Assembly: GCA_030529825.1 (NCBI GenBank)
Contig: JAUMWD010000002.1
Coordinates: 120,789 to 184,788 of the forward strand
From: Bacillota bacterium
Lineage (GTDB): Bacteria > Bacillota > Clostridia > Oscillospirales > Oscillospiraceae
Direction of reading: 5' to 3'
Length of the DNA: 64,000 nucleotides
Under the pieces are notes generated by a model. That model saw only the letters and a list, made by a program, of their open reading frames with translations, did no database searches and was not told the DNA's origin. Shown here piece after piece: positions 9,019 to 17,200 of this stretch. Both the position numbers and the translations under genes were made by a program. How positions within the stretch are numbered: position 1 is the first letter of the stretch; each line of letters opens with the position of its first letter.

Positions 9019-10140
9019 TTATTTTTTATGAACAATTATCTTTTCTAATGCATTAACAGCTGTCAGCACTTCTTTTTCAGAGTTAAACGGCGAAAAGCTG
9101 ATGCGCAAGGTTCCTGTGTCAATGGTTCCAGCCGTTTTGTGGGCTATGGGAGCGCAATGCAGACCGCATCTGCAGGCAATACCGCGCTTACCCAACTTCT
9201 CGCAAAGATTTTCGGAATCCAAAACGGTATGCCTTACCGAAAGCACACCAGTCTGACAGGCAAGTTCTGTGCTGAATATTTCTAGTTCATCAATATTCTT
9301 TAGCCTTTCCGCCGTTCTCCGACATAAATATCGCTCATACTCACCTATTTTTGCCGGAGTTTCTTTAAGCACAAACCTTATACCTTCTGAAAGTCCGGCA
9401 ATCCCCGGGATGTTATGAGTTCCTGCCTCAAGCAAATCAGGAAGGTAGTCCGGCATTGTCTGTACAATGCTGTCAGAGCCTGTTCCGCCAAATAAAATCG
9501 GCACAGGCTCATCACCGCACAGAAGTATTCCCGTCCCCTGAGGCCCAAGAAGGCCTTTATGCCCCGGCATGGCAATAAACGCTGCTTTTAATCTTGCAGT
9601 ATCTATCTCACATACGCCCGCCGACTGGGATGCATCCACAATAAGAGGAATATTCTTTCTTTGGCACAGCTCTGAAATACCATATATCGGCTGAACAAAG
9701 CCAAACACATTTGAAATGTGATTACACACTACCAACTTTGCCCCGTCAAGACGGCTTTCAAAGCTTTTTATCGCCGCCTCCGAATCAAACAACGGTGCCT
9801 CTGCAACAATAACTCTTGCTCCGATATCCTGCAAAACTCTTGTAACCGAGTTATGCTCATAACCGGAGATTACAACCTTATCTCCGCTTCTTGCCATTGT
9901 TCGTATGGCAATGTTAAGTGAGTGTGTGGCATTGGAGGTAAAAACTATTCGCTCGGTGTTTTCGAAGTTAAACAACTCTCCTGCAAGTTCACGGCACTCA
10001 TACATCATATTCGACGCTCTCATCGCTTGGGTATATGAACCTCTCCCCGGGCTTGCCATGGTATGCATTGCCCTTACCATGGCTCTTTCCACTGACGGCG
10101 GCTTCAGGAAGCTTGTCGCTGCAGAGTCAAGGTAAATCAA
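9019..10140 (-). CDS. cysteine desulfurase-family PLP enzyme (class V aminotransferase)
   Basis: The protein opens MIYLDSAATSFLKPPSV and has the PLP lysine in MPGHKGLLGPQGTG, TSNATHSLNIAI in the cofactor pocket and a late Cys (CRCGLHCAPIAHKT) typical of the SufS-like subgroup next to DUF3343. At 373 residues it is complete. Such enzymes release sulfur or selenium from cysteine or selenocysteine. The start is TTG at 10140, supported by AGGAGG 7 bases upstream, and overlaps the DUF3343 stop by 4 bases. The pairing suggests that the small upstream protein is its sulfur or selenium acceptor; no SelD or YedF is visible nearby to decide between the elements. Confidence 0.85.
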   Translation of the reverse strand: MIYLDSAATSFLKPPSVERAMVRAMHTMASPGRGSYTQAMRASNMMYECRELAGELFNFENTERIVFTSNATHSLNIAIRTMARSGDKVVISGYEHNSVTRVLQDIGARVIVAEAPLFDSEAAIKSFESRLDGAKLVVCNHISNVFGFVQPIYGISELCQRKNIPLIVDASQSAGVCEIDTARLKAAFIAMPGHKGLLGPQGTGILLCGDEPVPILFGGTGSDSIVQTMPDYLPDLLEAGTHNIPGIAGLSEGIRFVLKETPAKIGEYERYLCRRTAERLKNIDELEIFSTELACQTGVLSVRHTVLDSENLCEKLGKRGIACRCGLHCAPIAHKTAGTIDTGTLRISFSPFNSEKEVLTAVNALEKIIVHKK

Positions 10141-10388
10141 AATACGACCTCCTTATAGCTTCCGATGGATTCCTGAAGATATATTTTGCCTTGCAGAAGA
10201 TTTGATTTTTTAAGGATTTCAGCAGCGCGGCTTCCTCTAACATAGCCAACGCTCACGCTGTAGCCGCATCCTCTCGTCGAAAGTGAGCTTGGTGATTTAA
10301 TTATATTAGCTGAAATACCCGCGCGCTCAAGCAGCTTTTGAGAACGCTGTGCGTAGGTAAGTGATTTGCACATAAACAAATAACGCAT
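10137..10388 (-). CDS. DUF3343 putative sulfur/selenium carrier protein
   Basis: This 83-residue protein (MRYLFMCKSLTYAQRSQKLLERAG) matches the DUF3343 pattern, with a Cys in a mobile STRGCGYSV segment near residue 43 that could carry a persulfide or selenide. DUF3343 proteins occur next to this kind of cysteine desulfurase and are proposed Se/S carriers; that role is from family context, not proven. Its ATG lies in one arm of a 10-bp inverted repeat (10384-10425) while the ribosome site AAGGGG lies in the loop. Confidence 0.8.
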   Translation of the reverse strand: MRYLFMCKSLTYAQRSQKLLERAGISANIIKSPSSLSTRGCGYSVSVGYVRGSRAAEILKKSNLLQGKIYLQESIGSYKEVVF

Positions 10389-10425
10389 AGAATACCCCTT
10401 TACAGGTTTTATTCCATTCTATGCG
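10384..10425 (-). promoter_or_regulatory. inverted repeat enclosing the DUF3343 ribosome site and start codon
   Basis: Arms 10384-10393 and 10416-10425 are perfect 10-base complements (CGCATAGAAT / ATTCTATGCG) with a 22-base interval. The DUF3343 ATG (10388-10386) is inside one arm and AAGGGG is in the interval. In RNA this would hide the start codon; in DNA it could be an operator. Confidence 0.55.
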
Positions 10426-10434
10426 CAAGCGCAA

Positions 10435-10467
10435 AAAAAGTAACAGACCGCAAGCCTGTTACTTTTT
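10435..10467 (-). terminator. Rho-independent terminator of ispD-ispF
   Basis: Arms 10435-10446 and 10456-10467 form a 12-bp stem (core GTAACAG/CTGTTAC) with a 9-base loop, followed on the minus strand by seven T. The ispF stop codon (10461-10459) lies inside the stem. It ends the carD-ispD-ispF unit. Confidence 0.85.
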
Positions 10468-10935
10468 ATTATCAATTAGTGCTATCGCGTGAGCGGAAAT
10501 ACCGAGACCTTCCCCGGTAAATCCCAGCTTTTCTTCAGTGGTGGCTTTCACACTGACACAGCCAGCCGGTATGTTCATTGCATTGGCAAGTATGCCGCGC
10601 ATCTGCTCAATATACGGAGCAAGCTTTGGCCGCTGCGCAATAACAGTGCAGTCTACATTGCCGATTTCATATCCCTTTTTATCAATGACTACGCAAACTT
10701 TTTTCAGCAGCTCTATACTGTCTGCACCGAGATAGGCATCATCATTGTCCGGAAACAGCTTTCCTATATCACCGAGTGCTGCAGCGCCGAGCAGTGAATC
10801 CATAAGTGCGTGAGTGAGCACATCCGCGTCAGAATGGCCGTCAAGGCCTTTTTCATAGGGTATCTCCACTCCGCCGAGAATCAATTTGCGGCCTTCAACA
10901 AGTCTGTGGACATCATATCCCTGTCCGATTCTCAC
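10459..10935 (-). CDS. ispF: 2-C-methyl-D-erythritol 2,4-cyclodiphosphate synthase
   Basis: IspF cyclises CDP-ME-2-phosphate in the MEP isoprenoid pathway. The 158-residue protein has the zinc site GYDVHRL near the start, the [26 protein letters not shown] signature and [16 protein letters not shown] at the end. The start overlaps the ispD stop by 4 bases. With ispD here and ispH at 12325-14301, three MEP-pathway genes lie within 4 kb. Confidence 0.96.
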   Translation of the reverse strand: MRIGQGYDVHRLVEGRKLILGGVEIPYEKGLDGHSDADVLTHALMDSLLGAAALGDIGKLFPDNDDAYLGADSIELLKKVCVVIDKKGYEIGNVDCTVIAQRPKLAPYIEQMRGILANAMNIPAGCVSVKATTEEKLGFTGEGLGISAHAIALIDNKK

Positions 10936-11666
10936 ATCAGTTCACCTCTGTCCGCAAGAATTCGTTCTGCAACATAGACATCACGCTTTGTTGTCAGCTT
11001 AATATTGTCAAACTCACCGTCAACAACAGTTACTTTAACACCCATGGCTTCAACAGCCGAGCAGTCATCAGTAACGGGCAGCTTCTTTTCTACCACCTTT
11101 GTAAGCGCAGATTTAATTACATCTGCATTAAATACCTGCGGTGTCTGAACAAGTGCCACAAGGCTCCTGTCAGGCGTGTCAACCACCGCACCTTTTTTAT
11201 TCATAATCCGAACAGTATCCGTTGCCCTTACAGCAGGCGCAGCTGCACCAAATTGCTCCGCTGCATTTACGGTTCTTTCAATCAGCGCAGCAGTGAGAAA
11301 GGGTCTTGCTCCATCATGAATGGCTATTAAAGTTGCATTCTCGTTGGCATTTAATACACCTATAAGCGCGGATTCAGCTCTGGAGCTTCCGCCACACACA
11401 ATACGGCTTACTTTAGATATATCATACTTACCGCAAATATCAGCAAGGCTCTGAAGACTGTCGTGCTTTGTAACCACAATTATTTCATCAATTCTATCTG
11501 AATTCTGAAATGCTTTGAGCGTATAGGCAATAACCGGCGCACCGCCGATGGTCATCAGAATCTTGTCACTGCCCATGCGTTGAGAATTACCTGCAGCAAG
11601 TATTACCGCGGTGCAATGAGGCTCCTGTGGAGTAATAATTTTGCGGATTTTATTGATTACAGACAT
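10932..11666 (-). CDS. ispD: 2-C-methyl-D-erythritol 4-phosphate cytidylyltransferase
   Basis: IspD couples CTP to MEP. Family features are the nucleotide-binding loop [29 protein letters not shown] and the late [31 protein letters not shown]. At 244 residues it carries a short extra N-terminus (about 16 residues before the nucleotidyltransferase fold). It lies between carD and ispF, and overlaps ispF by 4 bases. Confidence 0.95.
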   Translation of the reverse strand: MSVINKIRKIITPQEPHCTAVILAAGNSQRMGSDKILMTIGGAPVIAYTLKAFQNSDRIDEIIVVTKHDSLQSLADICGKYDISKVSRIVCGGSSRAESALIGVLNANENATLIAIHDGARPFLTAALIERTVNAAEQFGAAAPAVRATDTVRIMNKKGAVVDTPDRSLVALVQTPQVFNADVIKSALTKVVEKKLPVTDDCSAVEAMGVKVTVVDGEFDNIKLTTKRDVYVAERILADRGELM

Positions 11667-11677
11667 TGTTTCTCCAA

Positions 11678-12154
11678 TCAGGTCATGCAGTCATTGAGCT
11701 GAAGCTCAACCTGCTCATATGTCAAATTAAGTGCGATTACGATTTCGGAAATGAGAATTTGCTTTGCGGAATGAAGCATTCTTCTCTCGCCGGTGGAGAG
11801 ACCGCGCTCTGAATCTCTGGCCATGAGACCTTTTACGACCTCAGCGACATCCATGGGATTTCCACTCTTTATTTTTACCATATTCTCTCTATAGCGCTTA
11901 TTCCAGTTCTGTGTCATGCTCACATCAATTCCGGGAAAGGCAGCCAACACCTGACGTGCCTCGTCAGCGCTGATTATCTGTCTGACACCGATATTCTCAC
12001 AGCCGATTACAGGTACAAGCACAAGCATGTCTCCAACCGGTAATTTGAGGACATAATACTCCCGGTCTGCGCCGTCTATTCTCTTGCTGACAATGCCGTC
12101 GATCACGCCGGCGCCGTGCATGGGATGCGCAATATAGTCGCCGATGCTAAACAA
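11678..12154 (-). CDS. carD: CarD-like RNA polymerase-binding transcription regulator
   Basis: The 158-residue protein begins MFSIGDYIAHPMHGAGVIDGI, the CarD/TRCF-RID Tudor-like domain that contacts the RNA polymerase beta subunit, followed by a helical C-terminal half (MAEVVKGLMARDSERGLSTGERRML) that in CarD binds promoter DNA. The start codon is TTG at 12154, chosen because GGAGG lies 7 bases upstream. It heads the carD-ispD-ispF unit, an arrangement common in Clostridia. Confidence 0.9.
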   Translation of the reverse strand: MFSIGDYIAHPMHGAGVIDGIVSKRIDGADREYYVLKLPVGDMLVLVPVIGCENIGVRQIISADEARQVLAAFPGIDVSMTQNWNKRYRENMVKIKSGNPMDVAEVVKGLMARDSERGLSTGERRMLHSAKQILISEIVIALNLTYEQVELQLNDCMT

Positions 12155-12210
12155 GATTATGCCTCCAATCCGATAATTTTCATGAATATCACAAATAGTA
12201 TTCTATACTA

Positions 12211-12239
12211 AATATACACTAAATGTTTAACTATTGCAA
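12211..12239 (-). promoter_or_regulatory. predicted sigma-A promoter of carD-ispD-ispF
   Basis: On the minus strand TTGCAA (12239-12234) and TATATT (12216-12211) are 17 bases apart, upstream of the carD TTG start at 12154. Confidence 0.6.
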
Positions 12240-12277
12240 GCACCTTATGCGAAAAAATACAGCAATACCAACAAAAA

Positions 12278-12304
12278 ATGCCTGCCGAATATATCGACAG
12301 GCAT
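12278..12304 (-). terminator. Rho-independent terminator after the ispH-S1 gene
   Basis: Arms ATGCCTG (12278-12284) and CAGGCAT (12298-12304) with a 13-base loop are followed on the minus strand by six T. It lies 21 bases past the stop of the ispH-S1 gene. Confidence 0.85.
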
Positions 12305-12324
12305 TAATTTTTAAGAATGTTTGA

Positions 12325-14301
12325 TTACTCTTCGGTAACCTCTGCGACCTCTTCGTCAGCCTCTGCAGGTGCAGGCTCGGCAAGTGCGCGGATGGAGAGA
12401 GAAATCTTCTGCTTCTCTTCGTCGATAGCTGTAATCTTTGCTTCAACAACATCACCGACAGCGAGAACCTCTTCGGGCTTGCCAATGCGGCGGTTTGCAA
12501 TCTGAGAAATGTGAATCAGACCGTCAACACCGGGAAGAACTTCAGCGAATGCACCGAAGGGCATGAGCTTTACGATGGTAACAGAAGCAACAGCACCGAC
12601 CTCATATGCGGCCATAAACTTTGCCCAGGGGTTGTCCTCGGGATTCTTGTAGCCCAGAGAAATCTTGCGCTTTTCCTTGTCGAAGCTGATAACATAGACA
12701 TCAGCCTCATCGCCAACTGCGAACACTTCTGCGGGATTCTTAATGCGGTTCCAGCTCATTTCGGAAACATGAACCATACCGTCAATGCCGCCGATGTCAA
12801 CAAATGCGCCGTAGCTGGTCATGGACTTTACGGTGCCGTGGTACTTCTTACCGACTTCGATTTCGTTCCAGATAGCTTCTGCACGCTCACGACGCTCCTT
12901 CTGTGCAACAGCACGGATGGAACCGACAACGCGCTTGCGGCTGCGGTTAACCTCGGTGATCTTTACGCGAACCTTCTGCTTGAGTAGCTGGCTCATCTCT
13001 GCTTCCTTGGGCAGACCGGACTGAGATGCGGGAACGAATACACGAACGCCCTTGACGGATACAACGATACCGCCCTTGTTCTCTTCGGTAACAACGCCTT
13101 CGAGAACGCCGCCGTTTTCGGCTGCTTCCTCGACATCATTCCAGCTCTTTGCAGCGTCAAGACGCTTCTTGGAGAGCATTACGGTACCTTCAACATCGTT
13201 TACGCGGACAACAACTGCTTCGATGGTGTCGCCGACCTTGACAGCATCTTCGACTTTGATGCCGTCATCGGTGAACTCGGTGGTGGGAATGAAGCCACTG
13301 TACTTGGTGCCGATATCGACACTGATTTCAGTGCCGGTAATAGCAACGACATAGCCGGTTACCTTATCTCCATTATATATAGTTTTGATGCTTTCCTCCA
13401 GCATTTCATCAAAGGACATTTCCTTCTCTTCTACTGCAGTTTCATCAATTTTGATCTCTTCGCTCATCTTATTACTTACCTCCTTAATTATCCACGACGG
13501 GGCTGATGCTCCGGCAGTTATGCCGACAGTATCCGCAGCTGCAAGCATATCCATATCAAGCTCATCTGCGTTATTGATAAACTGGACATTGTCACAGGAT
13601 TCACGGCAGATTTCCGCTAAATGAACGCTGTTTGCGCTGTGTTTACCACCGATAACAACCATGGCATCACATTTGGCCGATAGTTTTGAGGCCTCATCCT
13701 GCCTCGTGGATGTTGCACCGCATATTGTATCAAAGATTTCGGCGTTTGTACATCTTTTTTTTAAGAAATTCGCACATTCAGTAAAATTATTGCGTGTCTG
13801 CGTGGTTTGAATGACCATTGTTATTGCATTATCATGAATATCAGGGTTATTTTCCCACCACTTCTCCAGTTCGGAAACATTTTCGCAGAGAATGTGCGCT
13901 CCGCACCAGCCACAGACAGCCTCTACCTCGGGGTGATTGTGCATACCTATGATGACGACGAATCTTCCCTCTTCCGTTGCTCTGCTGACTATCTCGTGAA
14001 TTTTCTTAACCTTCGGGCAAGTTGCGTCAATAATGACGGCATTTCTGCTCTCAAGAGCATCGTACACAGCCTTTGATACGCCGTGGGAGCGAATCATTAC
14101 CTTTTCACCTACAGGAAGCTCCTCCGGAGAATTTATAACGCCCAGTCCGCTTTCGCTTAATTTTACAACAACATCATCGTTATGGATAAGCTGCCCCAGA
14201 GAATATGCAGGCCCGTCTTCAAGCAGTTCCTCGGCCATTTTCACTGACCTGCTGACGCCAAAGCAAAAGCCGGCGCTTTTTGCTACAATTACTTCCTTCA
14301 T
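12325..14301 (-). CDS. ispH: 4-hydroxy-3-methylbut-2-enyl diphosphate reductase fused to ribosomal protein S1-type domains
   Basis: The first ~285 residues are IspH, the 4Fe-4S enzyme ending the MEP pathway: the three cluster cysteines are in GFCFGV (near residue 13), ATCPKV and CGATSTRQ. After an acidic linker come four S1 RNA-binding repeats, recognisable from DKVTGYVVAITGTEISVDIG, LEGVVTEENKGGIVVSV, YHGTVKSMTSYGAFVDIG and ASVTIVKLMPFGAFAEV, then an acidic tail. This IspH-S1 (RpsA-like) fusion is known in Clostridia. The ATG at 14301 was chosen because IspH starts MKEVIVAKSAGFCFGV there; the longer frame adds nothing conserved. It overlaps the cmk stop by one base (TGATG), the usual cmk-ispH/rpsA link. 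Confidence 0.95.
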   Translation of the reverse strand: MKEVIVAKSAGFCFGVSRSVKMAEELLEDGPAYSLGQLIHNDDVVVKLSESGLGVINSPEELPVGEKVMIRSHGVSKAVYDALESRNAVIIDATCPKVKKIHEIVSRATEEGRFVVIIGMHNHPEVEAVCGWCGAHILCENVSELEKWWENNPDIHDNAITMVIQTTQTRNNFTECANFLKKRCTNAEIFDTICGATSTRQDEASKLSAKCDAMVVIGGKHSANSVHLAEICRESCDNVQFINNADELDMDMLAAADTVGITAGASAPSWIIKEVSNKMSEEIKIDETAVEEKEMSFDEMLEESIKTIYNGDKVTGYVVAITGTEISVDIGTKYSGFIPTTEFTDDGIKVEDAVKVGDTIEAVVVRVNDVEGTVMLSKKRLDAAKSWNDVEEAAENGGVLEGVVTEENKGGIVVSVKGVRVFVPASQSGLPKEAEMSQLLKQKVRVKITEVNRSRKRVVGSIRAVAQKERRERAEAIWNEIEVGKKYHGTVKSMTSYGAFVDIGGIDGMVHVSEMSWNRIKNPAEVFAVGDEADVYVISFDKEKRKISLGYKNPEDNPWAKFMAAYEVGAVASVTIVKLMPFGAFAEVLPGVDGLIHISQIANRRIGKPEEVLAVGDVVEAKITAIDEEKQKISLSIRALAEPAPAEADEEVAEVTEE

Positions 14302-14984
14302 CAGTTTGCCGCCTTTATACCGGTTTTTTCTGAAATTATGCCGCACACACGGCGGAGGCTTTCATCAAAGTCATAGTCGCTGGTATCAAGAGTAACCGCA
14401 TCCACTGCTGCTGCAAGGGGCGCTGCCGCACGGTTTGTATCCTGATAGTCCCGCATTTTCATGTCTTCCATGACTTCCTCGAAGCTATCGTTTACGCCCT
14501 TTTCCAATAGCTCCTTGTAGCGTCGCATAGCTCTTGCCTCCAAGCTTGCGGTGAGGAATATCTTCACATCTGCGTCAGGTAAAATTACCGTACCGATATC
14601 TCTGCCGTCCATTATGACATTATACTTTTTTGCCATGCCCCGCTGCATATCGGTAAGGAAGTTCCTTACCTCCTGCATAGCAGATACATTGGAAGCGCAC
14701 ATGGAGATCTCCGGCAGACGAATGTCCGATGACACATCCTCGCCGTCAAGATACATTCTCTGCTCACCGTTTTCATTATATTTAAGCTCGATATTCAGCT
14801 CGGGGAGCATAGGCAGTATAAGGCTCTTATCCTTTGTGTCATAGCCTCTTCTGAATGCTGCAAGGCCAATAGTCCTGTAGAGAGCGCCCGTATCCACATA
14901 TATAAAGCCGAATACCTTTGCAGCGCAGCGTGAAATAGTGCTTTTTCCTGCTCCGCTGGGTCCGTCAATTGCTACTGAAATCAT
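14301..14984 (-). CDS. cmk: cytidylate kinase
   Basis: Cmk phosphorylates CMP and dCMP. The P-loop [13 protein letters not shown] follows directly on the start MISVA, and DGRDIGTVILPDADVKIFLTA is the conserved NMP-binding region, with the lid around DTNRAAAPL. Length is 227 residues. The ATG at 14984 with GAGAGG 7 bases upstream was preferred over a longer frame that would overlap the preceding gene. It lies between the flavoprotein gene and ispH-S1. Confidence 0.96.
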   Translation of the reverse strand: MISVAIDGPSGAGKSTISRCAAKVFGFIYVDTGALYRTIGLAAFRRGYDTKDKSLILPMLPELNIELKYNENGEQRMYLDGEDVSSDIRLPEISMCASNVSAMQEVRNFLTDMQRGMAKKYNVIMDGRDIGTVILPDADVKIFLTASLEARAMRRYKELLEKGVNDSFEEVMEDMKMRDYQDTNRAAAPLAAAVDAVTLDTSDYDFDESLRRVCGIISEKTGIKAAN

Positions 14985-14995
14985 ATTAAAACCTC

Positions 14996-16225
14996 TCAAA
15001 GTGAATTTGCCGCTGTATAGGCTGTCGCCCATGCTATCTGGAGATTAAATCCGCCCGTATATGCGTCGAGGTCCAGAACCTCTCCTGCAAAATACAATCC
15101 CTGAACAAGCTTTGACTCCATAGTTCTGGGATTAACCTCTTTTGTTGATACCCCACCTGATGTGACTATTGCTTCATCTATGGGGCGGGTACCGATTACG
15201 GAAACCGGGAACGCTTTAAAAAGCTGCAAAAGCTTATGGCGCTGTTCACGTGTAATTGAATTTACCTTTGTATCCGCAGGGATTCCCGATAGCTTAACAA
15301 GAACGGGAATCATGGTTCTGCCCGCGAGATCACAAAGCGCATTTGCAAAATCGCGGTTTGCGTATTTTTCAAAATCCCTCAAAATCCTTGCATCGAGCTT
15401 TTTCTCGTCAAGGGCAGGCTTGAGGTCAATCTCCAATCTGTATTTATTGTTTGCGAAATCGCGCATATGCGCGCTTGCAGAAAGAACTAACGGGCCGCTA
15501 ACACCGAAGTGCGTAAACAGCATTTCGCCAAGCTCTTTATATATGAGTTTATCACACTCAAAAGCAGAGAGCGTCACATTTTTCAAAGAAAAGCCCTGCA
15601 TTTTACCGCAGTAATCATCAGCACTTTCAAGCGGAACAAGTGAAGCTCTGCGGGGCGTAACAGTATGGCCGAGCTCACCGGCGGCCTTATAGCCCCAGCC
15701 GGTTGAGCCCGTAAGCGGGTAGGAAAGTCCTCCGGTGCAGATAACGGTTGCTCTGCAGGAAATCATTCCCTCTTCCGTCTCAACACCCACAACGGCTCCG
15801 TCTTCGGTAACAACCCTTTTTGCGCTGCAGCGCTCAAGTCTCACACCGTTTCGCTGCATATATCTCTGAAGTGTCCCTGCCACATCGTTTGCGTTGTCTG
15901 ATACGGGAAACACCCTATTTCCACGTTCGGTTTTCAGCGGTAAGCCCAGATTCTCAAAAAACGCCATTACCTCACGAGGCGGAAACTTATTGAGAGCACT
16001 GTAGAGGAAGCGGCCGTCACCGGGGATGTTTGCAAGAATATCCTTGATTTCACAATTATTCGTTACATTACATCTGCCCTTGCCGGTGATTCTCAATTTT
16101 CTGCCGAGAACCTTATTGGGCTCAAGCAAAACAACATCGAGACCCCGTTCTGCGGCTATGCCACTGCACATCATACCCGCAGCTCCGCCGCCGATAACAA
16201 CGACATCAGCCGTTTGATTTTTCAT
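14996..16225 (-). CDS. FAD-dependent oxidoreductase of the HI0933/BaiN family
   Basis: An N-terminal Rossmann motif VVVIGGGAAGMMCSGIAA binds FAD, and GRKLRITGKGRCNVTN is the family-defining stretch, with a C-terminal repeat TSGGVSTKEVNPRTMESK and GEVLDLDAYTGGFNLQ. BaiN-type members reduce bile-acid intermediates in some gut Clostridia, but most HI0933 proteins have no proven substrate, so none is assigned. The start at 16225 (MKNQTADVVVIGGG) is taken because an AGGAG lies 10 bases upstream; ATGs at 16234 and 16231 are alternatives. It overlaps the end of the RpiR-type gene by about 20 bases and precedes cmk by 11 bases. Confidence 0.85.
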   Translation of the reverse strand: MKNQTADVVVIGGGAAGMMCSGIAAERGLDVVLLEPNKVLGRKLRITGKGRCNVTNNCEIKDILANIPGDGRFLYSALNKFPPREVMAFFENLGLPLKTERGNRVFPVSDNANDVAGTLQRYMQRNGVRLERCSAKRVVTEDGAVVGVETEEGMISCRATVICTGGLSYPLTGSTGWGYKAAGELGHTVTPRRASLVPLESADDYCGKMQGFSLKNVTLSAFECDKLIYKELGEMLFTHFGVSGPLVLSASAHMRDFANNKYRLEIDLKPALDEKKLDARILRDFEKYANRDFANALCDLAGRTMIPVLVKLSGIPADTKVNSITREQRHKLLQLFKAFPVSVIGTRPIDEAIVTSGGVSTKEVNPRTMESKLVQGLYFAGEVLDLDAYTGGFNLQIAWATAYTAANSL

Positions 16226-17069
16226 ATACATCATGCTCCTGCCAGAAGTTTTCAAGTCTTTCAAATGTCTTGAGTACATCCTCCCTGTTCTTCTTTGCAA
16301 CCTCCATAATAATTGCATTTATCAGACTTAAGGGTGCCACAAGAGAGTCAATGAAGGAAACCATATCACTCTTCGCATACAGGCAGATGTCCGCAATACC
16401 ATTAACAGGTGATGCGGAGCTGTCAGTTATAGCAATGGCCTTTGCGCCCATCTTCTTTGCAAACTGCATTGCCTCGATAGTATGGCTTGAATATCTCGGA
16501 TAGCTGATGCCGATAAACAAGTCGCCCTCGTTAATTCTGATTAGCTGCTCAAAAATCTCACTTGAAGCAGTATCTCGTACCGTAGTTACTCCGTCTCGCA
16601 GCAGGTTAAGGTACAGGCCGAGGAAGGAAGCCAGCGCAGTTGAGGTGCGCATACCTACAATATAAACACGCTTTGCGTTAATAATTTCATCCACGGCAGC
16701 GTTAAAGCTTTCCTGGTCCAGATTATCAAGAGTTGCCTGCAGATTCTGCATATCGCTGGAGATAACTGACTTGACTATATCTTTTTCGTCAAGCATGCTT
16801 CTTGCAACCTCAATACGCTGAACAGAAGTTAGGCGGTTGCGTATCATCTCCTGCAGAGCCTTACGCATAACAGGATATCCGTCGTAGCCGAGCTCGGTTG
16901 CAAAGCGCACAACAGTGGATTCGCTGACGCCGACGATTTCGCCAAGCTTACCCGCAGTCATAAATGCGGCCTTGTCGTAATTACTTAATATATACTTTGC
17001 AATTGCACGCTGTCCCTTTGAGAACTTGCTGCAGTCTTTTGCTAATCTCGACAGAAGGTTTTCTTCCAT
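16206..17069 (-). CDS. MurR/RpiR-family transcriptional regulator (HTH + SIS domain)
   Basis: Residues 1-80 form an RpiR-type helix-turn-helix (FSKGQRAIAKYILSNYDKAAFMTAGKLGEIVGVSESTVVRFATELGYDG is the recognisable span), and residues ~120-260 a SIS sugar-isomerase fold that senses phosphosugars (VYIVGMRTSTALASFLG; IGISYPRYSSHTIEAM). At 287 residues it is typical. It is the first gene of its unit with a good promoter upstream. No sugar-metabolism gene is adjacent, so its target is unclear. The three TTGCAA half-sites upstream could be its own operator. Confidence 0.9.
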   Translation of the reverse strand: MEENLLSRLAKDCSKFSKGQRAIAKYILSNYDKAAFMTAGKLGEIVGVSESTVVRFATELGYDGYPVMRKALQEMIRNRLTSVQRIEVARSMLDEKDIVKSVISSDMQNLQATLDNLDQESFNAAVDEIINAKRVYIVGMRTSTALASFLGLYLNLLRDGVTTVRDTASSEIFEQLIRINEGDLFIGISYPRYSSHTIEAMQFAKKMGAKAIAITDSSASPVNGIADICLYAKSDMVSFIDSLVAPLSLINAIIMEVAKKNREDVLKTFERLENFWQEHDVYEKSNG

Positions 17070-17097
17070 ATTATCATCTCCAAATAATTATGGGTAC

Positions 17098-17126
17098 ATT
17101 TTACTTTTTGTTGCGCTAAATTGCAA
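17098..17126 (-). promoter_or_regulatory. predicted promoter of the RpiR-family regulator gene
   Basis: Minus-strand TTGCAA (17126-17121) and TAAAAT (17103-17098) are 17 bases apart. Two more TTGCAA palindromes follow upstream at 17134-17139 and 17156-17161, making a possible operator overlapping the -35 box. Confidence 0.6.
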
Positions 17127-17200
17127 TAGCGATTTGCAATTTTTTAGCCCCAAACTTGCAAAAAAGCAAAATTCAGGGCTTAAAATTTGTTGAATAATAA

